From an uncultured Rhodospirillales bacterium (GTDB lineage: Bacteria > Pseudomonadota > Alphaproteobacteria > Acetobacterales > Acetobacteraceae): 14,745 nt of DNA. Below the pieces are notes generated by a model that worked only from the letters and a program-made list of their open reading frames with translations, had not been told where the DNA came from and ran no database searches. Every line of letters begins with the position of its first letter. The stretch's first letter is position 1. The position numbers and the translations under genes are program-made. Shown here one piece after another: positions 1 to 8,134 of the stretch. The stretch is taken from assembly GCA_903928045.1 (NCBI GenBank), contig CAIYPH010000370.1:1-14745 (forward strand), in the 5' to 3' direction.

Positions 1-182
1 AGGGTTGAGGCGTCGCCGAGGCGGTAGTCGCCCAGGGTTTCAGTGATCAGGCCATCGCGCAGCAGGGCGTCGACCATCTTGTGCCGGCCGCCGGTCGGCA
101 GTTTGCGGTGGAATTGGAGGCGACGGTCCGGGCGCTCGGCGGCGCGGGTCATGACGATCAGGGCGGCGGGGGAGAGGGACAT
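1..182 (-). CDS. Partial DUF3489-like small protein (5' part)
   Basis: The minus strand reads an open frame from an ATG at 182-180 to the left edge, 60 complete codons with no stop, so the 3' end is missing. A Shine-Dalgarno GGAG lies at 190-193 with about 7 nt spacing, which supports this start. The N-terminus (MSLSPAALIVMTRAAERPDR) followed by a segment with KLPTGGRHKMVDALLRDGLI resembles the short winged-helix-like repeat of DUF3489 proteins, which have the pattern of a helix, an Arg/Asp-rich turn and a 'K-V-x-x-L-L-x-x-G-L-I/V' helix. The function of that family is not established; the fold suggests DNA binding. It is divergent from the terminase operon and could be the last gene of a regulatory module or a host gene. 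Family assignment rests on recalled pattern only. Confidence 0.6.
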   Translation of the reverse strand, partial: MSLSPAALIVMTRAAERPDRRLQFHRKLPTGGRHKMVDALLRDGLITETLGDYRLGDAST

Positions 183-354
183 TTTCGTGCTCCGGTTCGC
201 GGCGCCCGACCATCGGGCGCCTGCTACCACCCCGAGCCCGAGGCTCCCCCGGGCGTGATGGACCATTCGCGCTGCGGGCGACCGGAGCCAAGCTGTTAAC
301 GCGCTGGAATTACATCAATCTTCAGGTTGACGAGAGCGGCGGGAGGTCGCCGCC
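183..354. promoter_or_regulatory. Divergent spacer upstream of small terminase
   Basis: This 172-bp gap separates a minus-strand gene from the plus-strand late operon, so it should carry the promoter of at least one and possibly a packaging (cos/pac) site, which in lambda-like phages lies next to the small terminase gene. It contains a perfect inverted repeat (201-221), a shorter one (GAGCC-CGA-GGCTC, 234-246) and a locally AT-richer patch at about 292-325. I could not identify convincing -35/-10 boxes. The role as a regulatory or cos region is inference from position. Confidence 0.35.
201..221. repeat. Perfect 9-bp inverted repeat
   Basis: GGCGCCCGA (201-209) and TCGGGCGCC (213-221) are exact reverse complements separated by the 3-nt spacer CCA. 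There is no following T-run, so a rho-independent terminator is not indicated. It lies immediately upstream of the ribosome binding site of the minus-strand gene, where a dimeric repressor operator or an mRNA hairpin would be plausible. Confidence 0.7.
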
Positions 355-879
355 ATGCCGGAACTGACCCCCTCCACCCGCGAGGCAGCCCGCCGCATCG
401 GCGTCACCGAGACCGCCCTGCGCAAGGCCGCCACCAAGGGGCGGATCGAGCGCGAACCGGATGGACAATGGGACGTCGAGAAGACCCGACGCCGCATGGT
501 CGAGACCGCCGATCCGGTGCGCTCCCCCCTTGCGGGAGGTAGTGCCGGCGCAGCGATGTCTGCCGACACCACGCCCTATGCCCGACTGAAGGTCGCCCAA
601 CTGGCCCTCAAGGTCGAAGCCCAGCGGATGGCGCTGGACGAGGACAAGGGTCGGCTGCTTGATGCCCAGACCGCCAACGCCGCGATCGACGAGATCGCCG
701 GCGCCATGCGCGACGCGTTGCTGAACTGGCCCGCTCGGGTCTCCGGCCTCATCGCCGCGGACCTCGGGGCTGATCCACACCTGGTGCAGACTGTGCTGCA
801 GCAGCACATCACCGATCTGTTGACGGAGGCGGCCAATCGCTTCGATCCCCCAGGCATCGGTGGGCGATCGGACGGCTGA
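355..879 (+). CDS. Phage terminase small subunit (Nu1-like)
   Basis: The 174-residue product has an N-terminal winged-helix-like segment (about residues 6-50, starting TPSTREAARRIGVTETALRK) of the kind that binds cos DNA in the lambda Nu1 class. A low-complexity linker follows, and then a helical C-terminal region (about 75-165) that would oligomerise and contact the large subunit. Small terminases recognise the packaging site and deliver DNA to the motor. The start is the ATG at 355 with GGGAGG at 341-346, about 8 nt upstream. Its 3' end overlaps the longest form of the large terminase gene by 20 nt. Identification is mainly from domain order, size and position directly before a gpA-type terminase; sequence similarity within this family is low, so the exact family is uncertain. 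Confidence 0.8.
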   Translation: MPELTPSTREAARRIGVTETALRKAATKGRIEREPDGQWDVEKTRRRMVETADPVRSPLAGGSAGAAMSADTTPYARLKVAQLALKVEAQRMALDEDKGRLLDAQTANAAIDEIAGAMRDALLNWPARVSGLIAADLGADPHLVQTVLQQHITDLLTEAANRFDPPGIGGRSDG

Positions 880-2821
880 GCATGTCCGGCGCCGTGCTGG
901 CGCGATGCTGCGCCCGCCGCCGCAGCTCACCGTCAGCCAATGGGCCGACCAGCACCGGGTGCTGAGCACGCGGGCCTCGTCGGAACCCGGGCCGTGGCGC
1001 ACGGCACGGACACCGTATTTGAAGGATATCCTGGACGCCTTGTCAGCCGTTCATCCCGCCCGCCGCGTCGTGTTCATGAAAGGGGCGCAGGTCGGGGCCA
1101 GCGAGGGGGGCAATTGTTGGCTCGGCTACATCATGCACCACGTGCCAGCCCCGGTGCTGGCGGTTCAGCCGACGGTGGAACTGGCCAAACGCTTCAGCCG
1201 GCAGCGGATCGACCCGCTGTTGCAGGAGACCCCGGCGTTGCGGGAGCGGGTGGCACCGGCCCGGTCGCGCGATGCCGGCAATACCATGCTGTCGAAGGAG
1301 TTCCCCGGCGGCATCCTGGTGCTCACCGGGGCCAACTCGGCGGTGGGGCTGCGCTCGATGACGGCGCGGTTTCTGTTCCTCGACGAGGTCGATGCCTATC
1401 CCGGCGATGTCGAGGGCGAGGGTGATCCGATTGCCCTCGCTGAGGCCCGCGCCCGCACCTTTGGCTGGCGGCGCAAGGCCTTCCTGGTCTCGACACCGAC
1501 GATCGCCGGACGGAGCCGGATCGAGCGGGAGTATCAGGCCAGCGACCAGCGCCGGTTCTTCGTGCCGTGCCCGCATTGCGCGGCGATGCAGTGGCTGCGC
1601 TTCGAACGGCTGATCTGGGAGAAGGGTGTTCCCACCAGCGTCGCCTATCACTGCGAGGGCTGCGACCAGCCGATCGGCGAACATCACAAGACGGCGATGC
1701 TGGCGGGCGGCGAATGGCGGGCGACTGCGCAGGCGCAAGACCCGTTCACGGTCGGGTTCCACATCTCGGCGCTCTATTCGCCGGTGGGGTGGCTGTCCTG
1801 GGAGCAGATCGCGCGGGATTGGGAGGCGGCGCAGGGCAAACCCGAGGACCTGAAGACCTTCCGCAACACCGTGTTGGGCGAGACCTGGCAGGAACGCGGC
1901 GAGGCACCGGATTGGGAACGCCTGGTCGAGCGGCGCGAGGATTTTGCCCTCGGTGTCGTCCCGACATCAGCCCTGGTGCTGACCGCCGGCGTCGACGTGC
2001 AGGATGATCGCATCGAGTGCGACGTGTGGGGCTGGGCGGGTGGCTTCACCTCCTGGTTGATCGATCACATCGTCATCCCCGGCAGTCCGCGGGAACGTGG
2101 ACCCTGGGAGGAACTGGCGAAACTGCTGGCGCGGGACTGGCCTCGGGCGTCCGGTGGGGCGATGCGGATCGCCAAGGTCTGCGTCGACACCGGCGGCCGC
2201 GATACGGCGTCGGTTTATGGCCATCTGCGGCACCTGCGGGATCCGCGGATTGCGCCGACCAAGGGCGTCGATGGCTGGAACCGAGCGCAACCGGTGCAGG
2301 GGCCGACGTTGGTTGATGCGCTGGTCAACGGCCAGAAGCTGCGCCGCGGCTTGAAGCTGTGGACGGTGTCGGTTTCGACCTGGAAGGCCGACCTGTATCG
2401 CCGGCTCTGGCTGGGGCGTGGTGAGGCCGAGGATTTTCCAACGGGCTGGGTGCATCTGCCCCGCGGCATCGAGATCGAGTGGGTCAAGCAGTTGGTCGCC
2501 GAGCAGCTGCGCACGACCAAGGACAAACGCGGGTTCACCCGACAGGAATGGGCCAAGCTGCGGGAGCGGAACGAGGCGCTGGACTGTGCCGTGCTGGCGC
2601 GGGCGGCGTTGTGGCTGCTGGGCGCCGATCGCTACGGCGATCGCTACTGGCAGCGCTTGCAAACCGAGATCGCCGACGCGCCGGTGCTGACGCCGGTGGC
2701 GACGGATACTGCTAGTGCGGCGGTGCCGGAGCCATCGTCTGCGCCAATCGGGGCCCGGCCGCACGACCAGTCGATGCGGCCGCGCTCCTGGCTCAGCCAA
2801 CGCGGCGGCTGGCTCCGCTAA
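860..2821 (+). CDS. Phage terminase large subunit, lambda gpA family
   Basis: The product (653 aa from GTG 860) is the packaging motor and cos nuclease. Visible motifs, numbered from the GTG: a Walker-A-like KGAQVGASEG at 74-83, which is the deviant gpA form (lambda has KSARVGYSK) rather than GxxxxGKT; Walker B FLFLDEVD at 171-178; a zinc-binding cluster Cys237-x2-Cys240 and Cys265-x2-Cys268; a nuclease-domain acidic motif TAGVDVQDDR with Asp379; CVDTGG at 441-446; and the conserved RNEALDC at 570-576. Length matches lambda gpA. The GTG start overlaps the small terminase; the in-frame ATG at 905, 26 nt after the small terminase stop, begins just before the conserved PPPQLTVSQWAD segment and is an equally likely start giving 638 aa. 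The last ~50 residues are a Pro/Ala/Ser-rich tail. Confidence 0.96.
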   Translation: MGDRTAEHVRRRAGAMLRPPPQLTVSQWADQHRVLSTRASSEPGPWRTARTPYLKDILDALSAVHPARRVVFMKGAQVGASEGGNCWLGYIMHHVPAPVLAVQPTVELAKRFSRQRIDPLLQETPALRERVAPARSRDAGNTMLSKEFPGGILVLTGANSAVGLRSMTARFLFLDEVDAYPGDVEGEGDPIALAEARARTFGWRRKAFLVSTPTIAGRSRIEREYQASDQRRFFVPCPHCAAMQWLRFERLIWEKGVPTSVAYHCEGCDQPIGEHHKTAMLAGGEWRATAQAQDPFTVGFHISALYSPVGWLSWEQIARDWEAAQGKPEDLKTFRNTVLGETWQERGEAPDWERLVERREDFALGVVPTSALVLTAGVDVQDDRIECDVWGWAGGFTSWLIDHIVIPGSPRERGPWEELAKLLARDWPRASGGAMRIAKVCVDTGGRDTASVYGHLRHLRDPRIAPTKGVDGWNRAQPVQGPTLVDALVNGQKLRRGLKLWTVSVSTWKADLYRRLWLGRGEAEDFPTGWVHLPRGIEIEWVKQLVAEQLRTTKDKRGFTRQEWAKLRERNEALDCAVLARAALWLLGADRYGDRYWQRLQTEIADAPVLTPVATDTASAAVPEPSSAPIGARPHDQSMRPRSWLSQRGGWLR

Positions 2822-2831
2822 GGATCGATCG

Positions 2832-3062
2832 ATGAACCCTGACGTCCTGACCTGGGCACTCGCACAGCCCGCTGGCAATCGCTGGCGCGGCTTGGCCGAG
2901 GCTTTCACCGCCGGCACCACGCGCGTCACCTATGAAGGCCGCACCATCCAATACCGCGGGCTCGACGAGATCAGTCGCGCCCTGGCGGTCGGCTATGCCA
3001 CCGAGAACGGCAGCACGCGCCGTCCCTCCACCACCTTCGCCAGTTTCACGAGGCCCGAATGA
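2832..3062 (+). CDS. Head-tail joining protein, gpW-like
   Basis: This 76-residue protein starts at ATG 2832, 10 nt after the terminase stop. It has an N-terminal helical part and then a beta-hairpin-like segment (TTRVTYEGRTIQYRGLDEIS, about residues 29-48) that parallels the gpW pattern of a small hairpin carrying basic residues followed by a helix, ending in a basic, disordered tail. gpW-type proteins bind below the portal after packaging and form the site for the next connector. The size and the slot between terminase and portal match lambda A-W-B gene order. The stop overlaps the next start (ATGA at 3059-3062). Confidence 0.8.
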   Translation: MNPDVLTWALAQPAGNRWRGLAEAFTAGTTRVTYEGRTIQYRGLDEISRALAVGYATENGSTRRPSTTFASFTRPE

Positions 3063-3310
3063 CCCAGGACACCACATGGTCCCTGCCGGCGCTCGCCGGC
3101 GCGCTCGCCGTGCCCGACGAGGCCTTCCGTGCCTTCACCCATCTCCAGGGTCTCGGCTGGAATGCCCGTCTGACCCTGCCGCGGGCCGCCACTCTGGCGA
3201 TCGCCTGGCAGGATGCCGCCGGTGGCACCGCGACCGGGCCGGTGTCTGACGCGGTTGCTTCGCTGTTCGCCGCCCTCACCACCGCGCTGGGCAGTGCACC
3301 CACCGCATGA
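3059..3310 (+). CDS. Small hypothetical protein between gpW and portal
   Basis: An 83-residue, Ala-rich protein joined by ATGA overlaps to both neighbours, so it is almost certainly translated within the operon. The sequence has an N-terminal helical region (PALAGALAVPDEAFRAFTHL), a central strand-like segment LGWNARLTLP and a further Ala-rich helix. I do not recognise a family. There is no signal peptide and no long hydrophobic segment. Lambda has no gene at this position, since W is followed directly by B. A portal-associated or assembly role is only a guess from position. Confidence 0.75.
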   Translation: MTQDTTWSLPALAGALAVPDEAFRAFTHLQGLGWNARLTLPRAATLAIAWQDAAGGTATGPVSDAVASLFAALTTALGSAPTA

Positions 3311-4782
3311 TCAACCGTCTCCGATCGGCGTGGCACGCGCTGCGCGGTTATGCCGCCGCCGGCGATCTGCGCGCCTCGATGTGGGCGCCCTCCGGTGGCA
3401 GTGCCAATAATGAAGTGGCTGGGGCCGCCGCCACTGTCTCCCGCCGCGCCCGCGACGCCGTGCGCAACGACCCCTACGCCGCGCGCATCGTCGATCTGTG
3501 GACCGGCAACGCCGTCGGTGCCGGCATTACCACCCGCTGGCCCGATGCCGCCCATGCCGCGGCCTGGCGCCGCTGGTCGGACAGCACGGCATGCGACGCC
3601 GAACGGCGGCTCGATCTCTATGGCTTGCAGGCGCTGGCCATGCGGGCCGTGGTGGAGAGCGGGGAGTGCTTCATCCGCCTGTTACCTGCGGAGGTAACCC
3701 CCGCCAACCCGATCGGGCTGAGGCTCCAGGTGCTGGAGAGCGACCATCTCGACACCACGCGCACGGGCCTGCTCGATGGGCTCGCCACACTCCAGGGCAT
3801 CGGCCTCGACGATGCCGGGGCGCCTGCGATCTACTGGCTCTTCCCGCGCCACCCCGGCAATTGGTGGCCCGGCATGCCGGCGGCCTACGCCAGCGAGCCG
3901 ATCGCCGCGCGCGATGTGCTGCATCTCTACCGCAAGCGCCGGCCGGGCCAGTTGCGCGATGTCTCATGGCTGGCCCCGGTGCTGACCCGCTTGCGCGATC
4001 TTGGCGACTACGAGGCGGCGCTGCTGATGAAGGCCAAGATCGAAGCCTGCCTGGCCGCCATCGTCACCGAAGAGGGTGACGAAGCGCTGACCGGCACCGC
4101 GGCCAACCTACTGCGCGATGCCCAGGGCCGGGCGATCGAAGCGTTCGAGCCGGGGATGATCCTGTATCGCCGTGGTTCCGGCAGCGTCGAGGTCGTGAAC
4201 CCCTCCGGGGGTGGCAGCCACGCCGCCTTCGCCCGTCGCACCCTCGAAGCCGCCGCCGTCGGGGCCGGGCTGACCTACGACCAGGTTTCGGGCGATCTGT
4301 CCCAGGCCAACTATTCCAGCCTGCGGGCCGGTAAGATTGAGTTCCGCCGGCTCTGCGAGCAGGTGCAATATGGCATGCTGATCCCGATGCTGGTGCGGCC
4401 GATCGCCGAGCGGTTCCATGCCCACGGTGCCCTGCTCGGGCTGTGGGACGCCGATATGCCGGCTGACGTCAGCCACGTTCCCCCGGCGCATGAGATGATC
4501 GACCCGTTGAAGGACACCAGCGCCCTCATCGCCCAGGTTCGCGCCGGCTTCGTGCCGCTGGCCGAGGCGGTAGGCTCGTTCGGCTACGACTTCCGCCAGG
4601 TGGTGGAGGACATCCGCAAGGCCAATGAGGAGATCGATGCCGCCGGCATCGCGCTCGATACCGATCCCCGCCGTGTCGCGAAGTCCGGTGTCGCCCAGGA
4701 CGCGGCCCAGATCGCCGCCGTCGAGCTGGCGGCCACCGGCGCGGCATCCCTGCAACGCCCCAGCCAGGACCAAACCCCATGA
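3307..4782 (+). CDS. Phage portal protein, lambda gpB family
   Basis: The 491-residue product forms the dodecameric portal through which DNA enters and leaves the head. Family signatures are clear: the N-terminal RRARDAVRNDPYAARIVDLW (residues 47-66) followed by GNAVGAGI; ESGECFIRL at 117-125; the LESDHLD motif at 143-149 found in lambda-type portals; the KIEACLAA helix at 244-251; and the diagnostic GLTYDQVSGDLSQANYSSLR at 321-340 leading into KIEFRR. Length is slightly shorter than lambda gpB (533 aa), and no fused protease is present. ATGA overlaps at both ends couple its translation to the neighbours. Confidence 0.96.
   Translation: MINRLRSAWHALRGYAAAGDLRASMWAPSGGSANNEVAGAAATVSRRARDAVRNDPYAARIVDLWTGNAVGAGITTRWPDAAHAAAWRRWSDSTACDAERRLDLYGLQALAMRAVVESGECFIRLLPAEVTPANPIGLRLQVLESDHLDTTRTGLLDGLATLQGIGLDDAGAPAIYWLFPRHPGNWWPGMPAAYASEPIAARDVLHLYRKRRPGQLRDVSWLAPVLTRLRDLGDYEAALLMKAKIEACLAAIVTEEGDEALTGTAANLLRDAQGRAIEAFEPGMILYRRGSGSVEVVNPSGGGSHAAFARRTLEAAAVGAGLTYDQVSGDLSQANYSSLRAGKIEFRRLCEQVQYGMLIPMLVRPIAERFHAHGALLGLWDADMPADVSHVPPAHEMIDPLKDTSALIAQVRAGFVPLAEAVGSFGYDFRQVVEDIRKANEEIDAAGIALDTDPRRVAKSGVAQDAAQIAAVELAATGAASLQRPSQDQTP
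3681..3698. repeat. Inverted repeat inside portal gene
   Basis: GTTACCT (3681-3687) and AGGTAAC (3692-3698) are perfect 7-bp complements around a GCGG loop, inside the portal coding sequence. Such a compact AT-containing palindrome stands out in GC-rich coding DNA. It could form a small mRNA hairpin or be coincidental. Confidence 0.4.
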
Positions 4783-6026
4783 GTTACGGCTACGATCCCG
4801 TCGAGGACCTGCTCAAGGTCACCAGCACCCAGAAGAAGTGGCGCGACGGCTTTGCCACCGCAGCACTCGATAGCCGCAAATGGACCAGCCAGGTCGCTGC
4901 CGGTGGCGTCATCAGCGTGGCCAGCGGAGCCTTGACCCTGAGCAGTGGCGCCAACGCCAATGACGAAACCTGGATACTCTCGACCGAGACCTTCTCGGTG
5001 CCGTTCCGGGTCTCGGTCGGGCTGACCCTGTCGCAGCGCATTGCTAACCAGAGTTTCTACATCGAGGCGGTCAGCATCGATCGCGACAGCGGCCAGCCGG
5101 ACGGGCTGCACATGCTCGGCCTGCTGTTCGACGGCGTCACCGCCACGCAAGCCAAGTATGAGGTGCAGACCGGCGGCATGACCCGGCTGACCTCGGGTGC
5201 CTCGACCATCCCGACCACGGCCGCCAGCGGGGTCTACGAACTCGAGGCCTTCGTCGACGAGGCCTGGTTCCACGGCGCGACCATGGATGCCACCACCGCC
5301 CGGGCCAACTCCTATCGCCGGCACCAGCAGATCCCGGATCCCAATGCGCTGTATCGGGTGCGGCTGCGCTGGCTCAATGGCGCCACCGCCCCGGCCTCGA
5401 GCACCAATGCGGTGATTTCCTGTCTGACCGTGCAGGATTATGCCGAATTGACCGCCGAGATCACCGCCGGTCGTGGCCAGGCAGTGGCCGGTCAGGCGAT
5501 GGCGGTGCAGGTCACCGGATCGGCCTCCGGCTCGTCGGCGGTGTTCGTCCAGGGGGCGGCAGTACGGGGCGCGGCGGCATCCGGGAACCCGGTCTATATC
5601 GCCACTGGCGGCAGTGCCAACCCGGCGGCGGTGACCACCGGCCGCAACGGCGATCTGATGGCGACCCTGATCGGGGCGCTGGTCACCAAGCCCTACAGTA
5701 TTCCCGAGGCGGATTGGTTATTCGCCTCTGCCCTCGCCGGCATCAGCACCGGCGCCGACACCGTCATCCGCGCCGCGGTGGCAAGCAACCGGCAGTACCT
5801 CACCGGGTTGCAACTGCAGAACCTCGGGACCGCGGCGAGCGAGGTGCAGGTCAAGGATGGTGCCACTGTGATCTGGCGCGTCAGCTTGCCGGCCACCATG
5901 GCAACACCCGTCACCTTCGACTTCCCCACGCCGCTGCGGGCCACCACCAACACCGCGCTCAACGTCCAGGCGGTCACCGCCAGTTCCGCCGTGGTGGTGA
6001 ACGCCCAGGGCTATCAGGCGCCGTAG
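4779..6026 (+). CDS. Beta-rich virion/head accessory protein, unknown family
   Basis: This 415-residue protein starts at the ATG overlapping the portal stop, with AGGA at 4766-4769. It has no cysteine-rich, signal or membrane segment. The N-terminal ~215 residues alternate short strands (GVISVASGALTLSSGA; ETWILSTETFSVPFRVSVGL), resembling a concanavalin-like jelly roll. A Gly/Ala/Ser-rich middle (about 225-300) follows. The last 110 residues (306-415, beginning YSIPEADW and ending VNAQGYQAP) look like a beta-sandwich tail domain that recurs at the C-terminus of phage structural proteins. The slot between portal and protease is not occupied in lambda except by the protease itself. A head decoration or capsid-fibre role is inferred from fold and position; no enzymatic motif is seen. 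Confidence 0.8.
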   Translation: MSYGYDPVEDLLKVTSTQKKWRDGFATAALDSRKWTSQVAAGGVISVASGALTLSSGANANDETWILSTETFSVPFRVSVGLTLSQRIANQSFYIEAVSIDRDSGQPDGLHMLGLLFDGVTATQAKYEVQTGGMTRLTSGASTIPTTAASGVYELEAFVDEAWFHGATMDATTARANSYRRHQQIPDPNALYRVRLRWLNGATAPASSTNAVISCLTVQDYAELTAEITAGRGQAVAGQAMAVQVTGSASGSSAVFVQGAAVRGAAASGNPVYIATGGSANPAAVTTGRNGDLMATLIGALVTKPYSIPEADWLFASALAGISTGADTVIRAAVASNRQYLTGLQLQNLGTAASEVQVKDGATVIWRVSLPATMATPVTFDFPTPLRATTNTALNVQAVTASSAVVVNAQGYQAP

Positions 6027-6051
6027 CGCCCCTACCGATCGGAGACCCCAC

Positions 6052-8094
6052 ATGACCGAGACAGCCCAACCGGGCGGGGACATCCCCGAGCCGGCCACAA
6101 CGCACGCCGATGGACTTCCCACCGGTGGGAAGCCGATCATTGCCGCTCGCGCCCTCGCCGCGCCGGCCACCGTCAATCGCGCCGCCCGCACCGTCGAGGT
6201 GGTGTGGTCGACCGGCGCGCGCGCCCGCAACTTTGTCCCGCCCCTCGGCCTGATCACCGAGGAACTCGACATGTCGCCCGCCGCCGTCCGCATGGACTTG
6301 CTCCGGGGTGGCGGCGCGCCGGTGCTCAATACCCACCGGAGCAACGATGCCAGGGACGTGGTTGGCCGGGTGCTCGACGCCCGCATCGAGGCCGGCCGCG
6401 GCATCGCCACGCTGCAATTCTCCTCGGCCACCGACGTCGAGCCGCTGTGGCAGCGCGTTGCCGACGGCACGCTGCGCTCGGTCAGCGTCGGCTACCGGGT
6501 GCATCGCTACATGCCGATCCAGGACCCGGTCGCCGGCACCGTCCACCGCGCGGTCGATTGGGAGCCCTACGAAATCTCTGTCGTCCCCATCCCCGTAGAT
6601 CCCGCCGCAGCCGTCCGCGGCGACAGCGACCAACCGCCCACGGCCGCGGCAATCGAGCCGGCCATTCCTTTCCCCACGCCTGCCCCCGCATCCCAGGAGA
6701 CCCCGATGCCCGACCTCACCACCGAGACGACTACCGCAGCCCCGACCGACGCCAACCTTGGCGCGCCGTCGATCGCCGACGCCGTGGCCGAGGCCCTGCG
6801 CGCCGATCGCGAACGCAACGCCGCCCTCAACACCGTGCTCACCGCCAGTCGTGGCTTGATCTCCGCGCCGGTCGGTGACGCCCTGCACCAGCGCGCGTTG
6901 ACCGAGGGCTGGACGCCGGATGCCTTCCGCAGCGCCCTGTGGGACGCCATGCTCCAGGGCGCCAAGCCGCCAGCGATCCCGGCCGCGCCGGCCTCGTCCG
7001 CCGCGTCGAACGACGATCCGGCGGTGATCCGCGAGGCTATGGCCGAGGCGCTCGCCGTCCGCACCATGCCGGGCTACCAGGCACCGGCGGGCAGCACCCG
7101 TCACGCCGAGTTCCTGGGATGGCGTCCCTCCGAGATGGTGGCCGAACTCATGCGTGCCCGTGGCGAGCGCAACATCCCGCGCGATACCGCCAAGCTCGCC
7201 GAACGTGCCTTCCACACCACCTCGGACTTCCCGCTGCTGCTCTCGGCCGCCGCCAACAAGATGCTGCTCGCCGCCTACCAGCCGGCCAACCCGACCTACC
7301 GGCAGATCTTCCTCCGCCGCGACTTCCGCGACTTCAAGCCGCATCGCCACCTCCGCGTCGGCGACTTCCCCAACCTGGTCGCGCTCTCCGAGAACGGCGA
7401 GATCCAGGCCGGCACCATGTCCGAGAGCCAGGAACTGGTGGCGCTTACCACCTTCGCCCGCCGCATCCGGGTCACCCGCCAGATGCTGGTCAACGACGAC
7501 CTCGGTGCCTTCACCGACTTTGCCGCCATGATCGGCCGCCGCGTCGCCGACTTCGAGAACGTCACCGCCTACAGCCTGCTGAACGGCGCCAGTGGCGCCG
7601 GTCCGACGCTGACCACCGGCAGCACCACCGTGTTTGCCACCGGCGCCGTCCGCGCCAACCAGGCCTCGGCCGGCACCGCGCTCGATATCACCAACCTGGC
7701 GTCGGGCCGTGCCGCGATCATGAAGCAGAAGACCCTCGACGGGCTACCGATCTCGATCGGGTCCAGCATGACCCTGGTGGTCGGGCCCAACCTCGAACTC
7801 TCCGCCCGCCAGCTCACCGTCAACGTCGCGGCGACCCAGACCGGCAACGCCAACGTCTATGCCGGCTTCGTCCAGCCGCTGGTCGAACCGCTGATCCCGT
7901 CGAACCGCTGGTATCTGTTCTCCGATCCGATGGCGGCACCGGTCTATGTCTATGGCTACCTCAATGGGGCCGAGGGGCCGCAGGTCACCACCGGCCCGGT
8001 CTCCGGCGTCGATGGCGTCGAGGTCTCCGTCATCTTCGACTTCGGGGTCGGCGCCATCGACTGGCGCGGCGCCTGGTTTAATCCCGGCACCTGA
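6052..8094 (+). CDS. Fused prohead protease and major capsid protein
   Basis: The 680-residue product combines two head genes. Residues ~25-190 are an HK97-type prohead serine protease: the likely catalytic His is H95 in APVLNTHRSND, the likely catalytic Ser is S145 in LRSVSVGYR, and the family-typical YEISVVPIPVDP lies at 173-184. A Pro/Thr/Ala-rich linker (about 193-235) follows, then a charged helical, scaffold-like region (about 236-345), then a Mu/HK97-fold capsid region (about 350-680) with RRIRVTRQMLVNDDLGAF and a long C-terminal beta-rich part. The ribosome binding site GGAGA is at 6041-6045. An internal in-frame ATG at 6706 with its own Shine-Dalgarno may make the scaffold-capsid part alone (462 aa). 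Such fusions exist in other phages; cleavage sites cannot be placed by eye. Confidence 0.92.
   Translation: MTETAQPGGDIPEPATTHADGLPTGGKPIIAARALAAPATVNRAARTVEVVWSTGARARNFVPPLGLITEELDMSPAAVRMDLLRGGGAPVLNTHRSNDARDVVGRVLDARIEAGRGIATLQFSSATDVEPLWQRVADGTLRSVSVGYRVHRYMPIQDPVAGTVHRAVDWEPYEISVVPIPVDPAAAVRGDSDQPPTAAAIEPAIPFPTPAPASQETPMPDLTTETTTAAPTDANLGAPSIADAVAEALRADRERNAALNTVLTASRGLISAPVGDALHQRALTEGWTPDAFRSALWDAMLQGAKPPAIPAAPASSAASNDDPAVIREAMAEALAVRTMPGYQAPAGSTRHAEFLGWRPSEMVAELMRARGERNIPRDTAKLAERAFHTTSDFPLLLSAAANKMLLAAYQPANPTYRQIFLRRDFRDFKPHRHLRVGDFPNLVALSENGEIQAGTMSESQELVALTTFARRIRVTRQMLVNDDLGAFTDFAAMIGRRVADFENVTAYSLLNGASGAGPTLTTGSTTVFATGAVRANQASAGTALDITNLASGRAAIMKQKTLDGLPISIGSSMTLVVGPNLELSARQLTVNVAATQTGNANVYAGFVQPLVEPLIPSNRWYLFSDPMAAPVYVYGYLNGAEGPQVTTGPVSGVDGVEVSVIFDFGVGAIDWRGAWFNPGT
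6695..6708 (+). promoter_or_regulatory. Internal ribosome binding site and start for capsid-only product
   Basis: AGGAG at 6695-6699 sits 6 nt before an in-frame ATG at 6706-6708, exactly in the Pro-rich linker between the protease and scaffold/capsid parts of the fusion. The spacing equals that of the strongest starts in this operon. It would yield a 462-residue scaffold-capsid polypeptide, parallel to lambda C/Nu3, where an internal start makes the scaffold. The site is seen; its use is inferred. Confidence 0.55.
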
Positions 8095-8134
8095 GCCCGC
8101 CTGATCATCATCGTCCACCAGCATCCAGCATCAC

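Noticed and set aside
5974..7350. 458-codon open frame on the minus strand
   Set aside because: It is antisense to the protease-capsid gene, low complexity (Gly/Arg/Val-rich) and has no domain pattern; a shadow of codon bias.
7587..7603. GC-rich inverted repeat CGGCGCC-AGT-GGCGCCG in the capsid gene
   Set aside because: It falls in Gly/Ala codons where such GC-rich palindromes arise easily by chance, with no intergenic or regulatory context.
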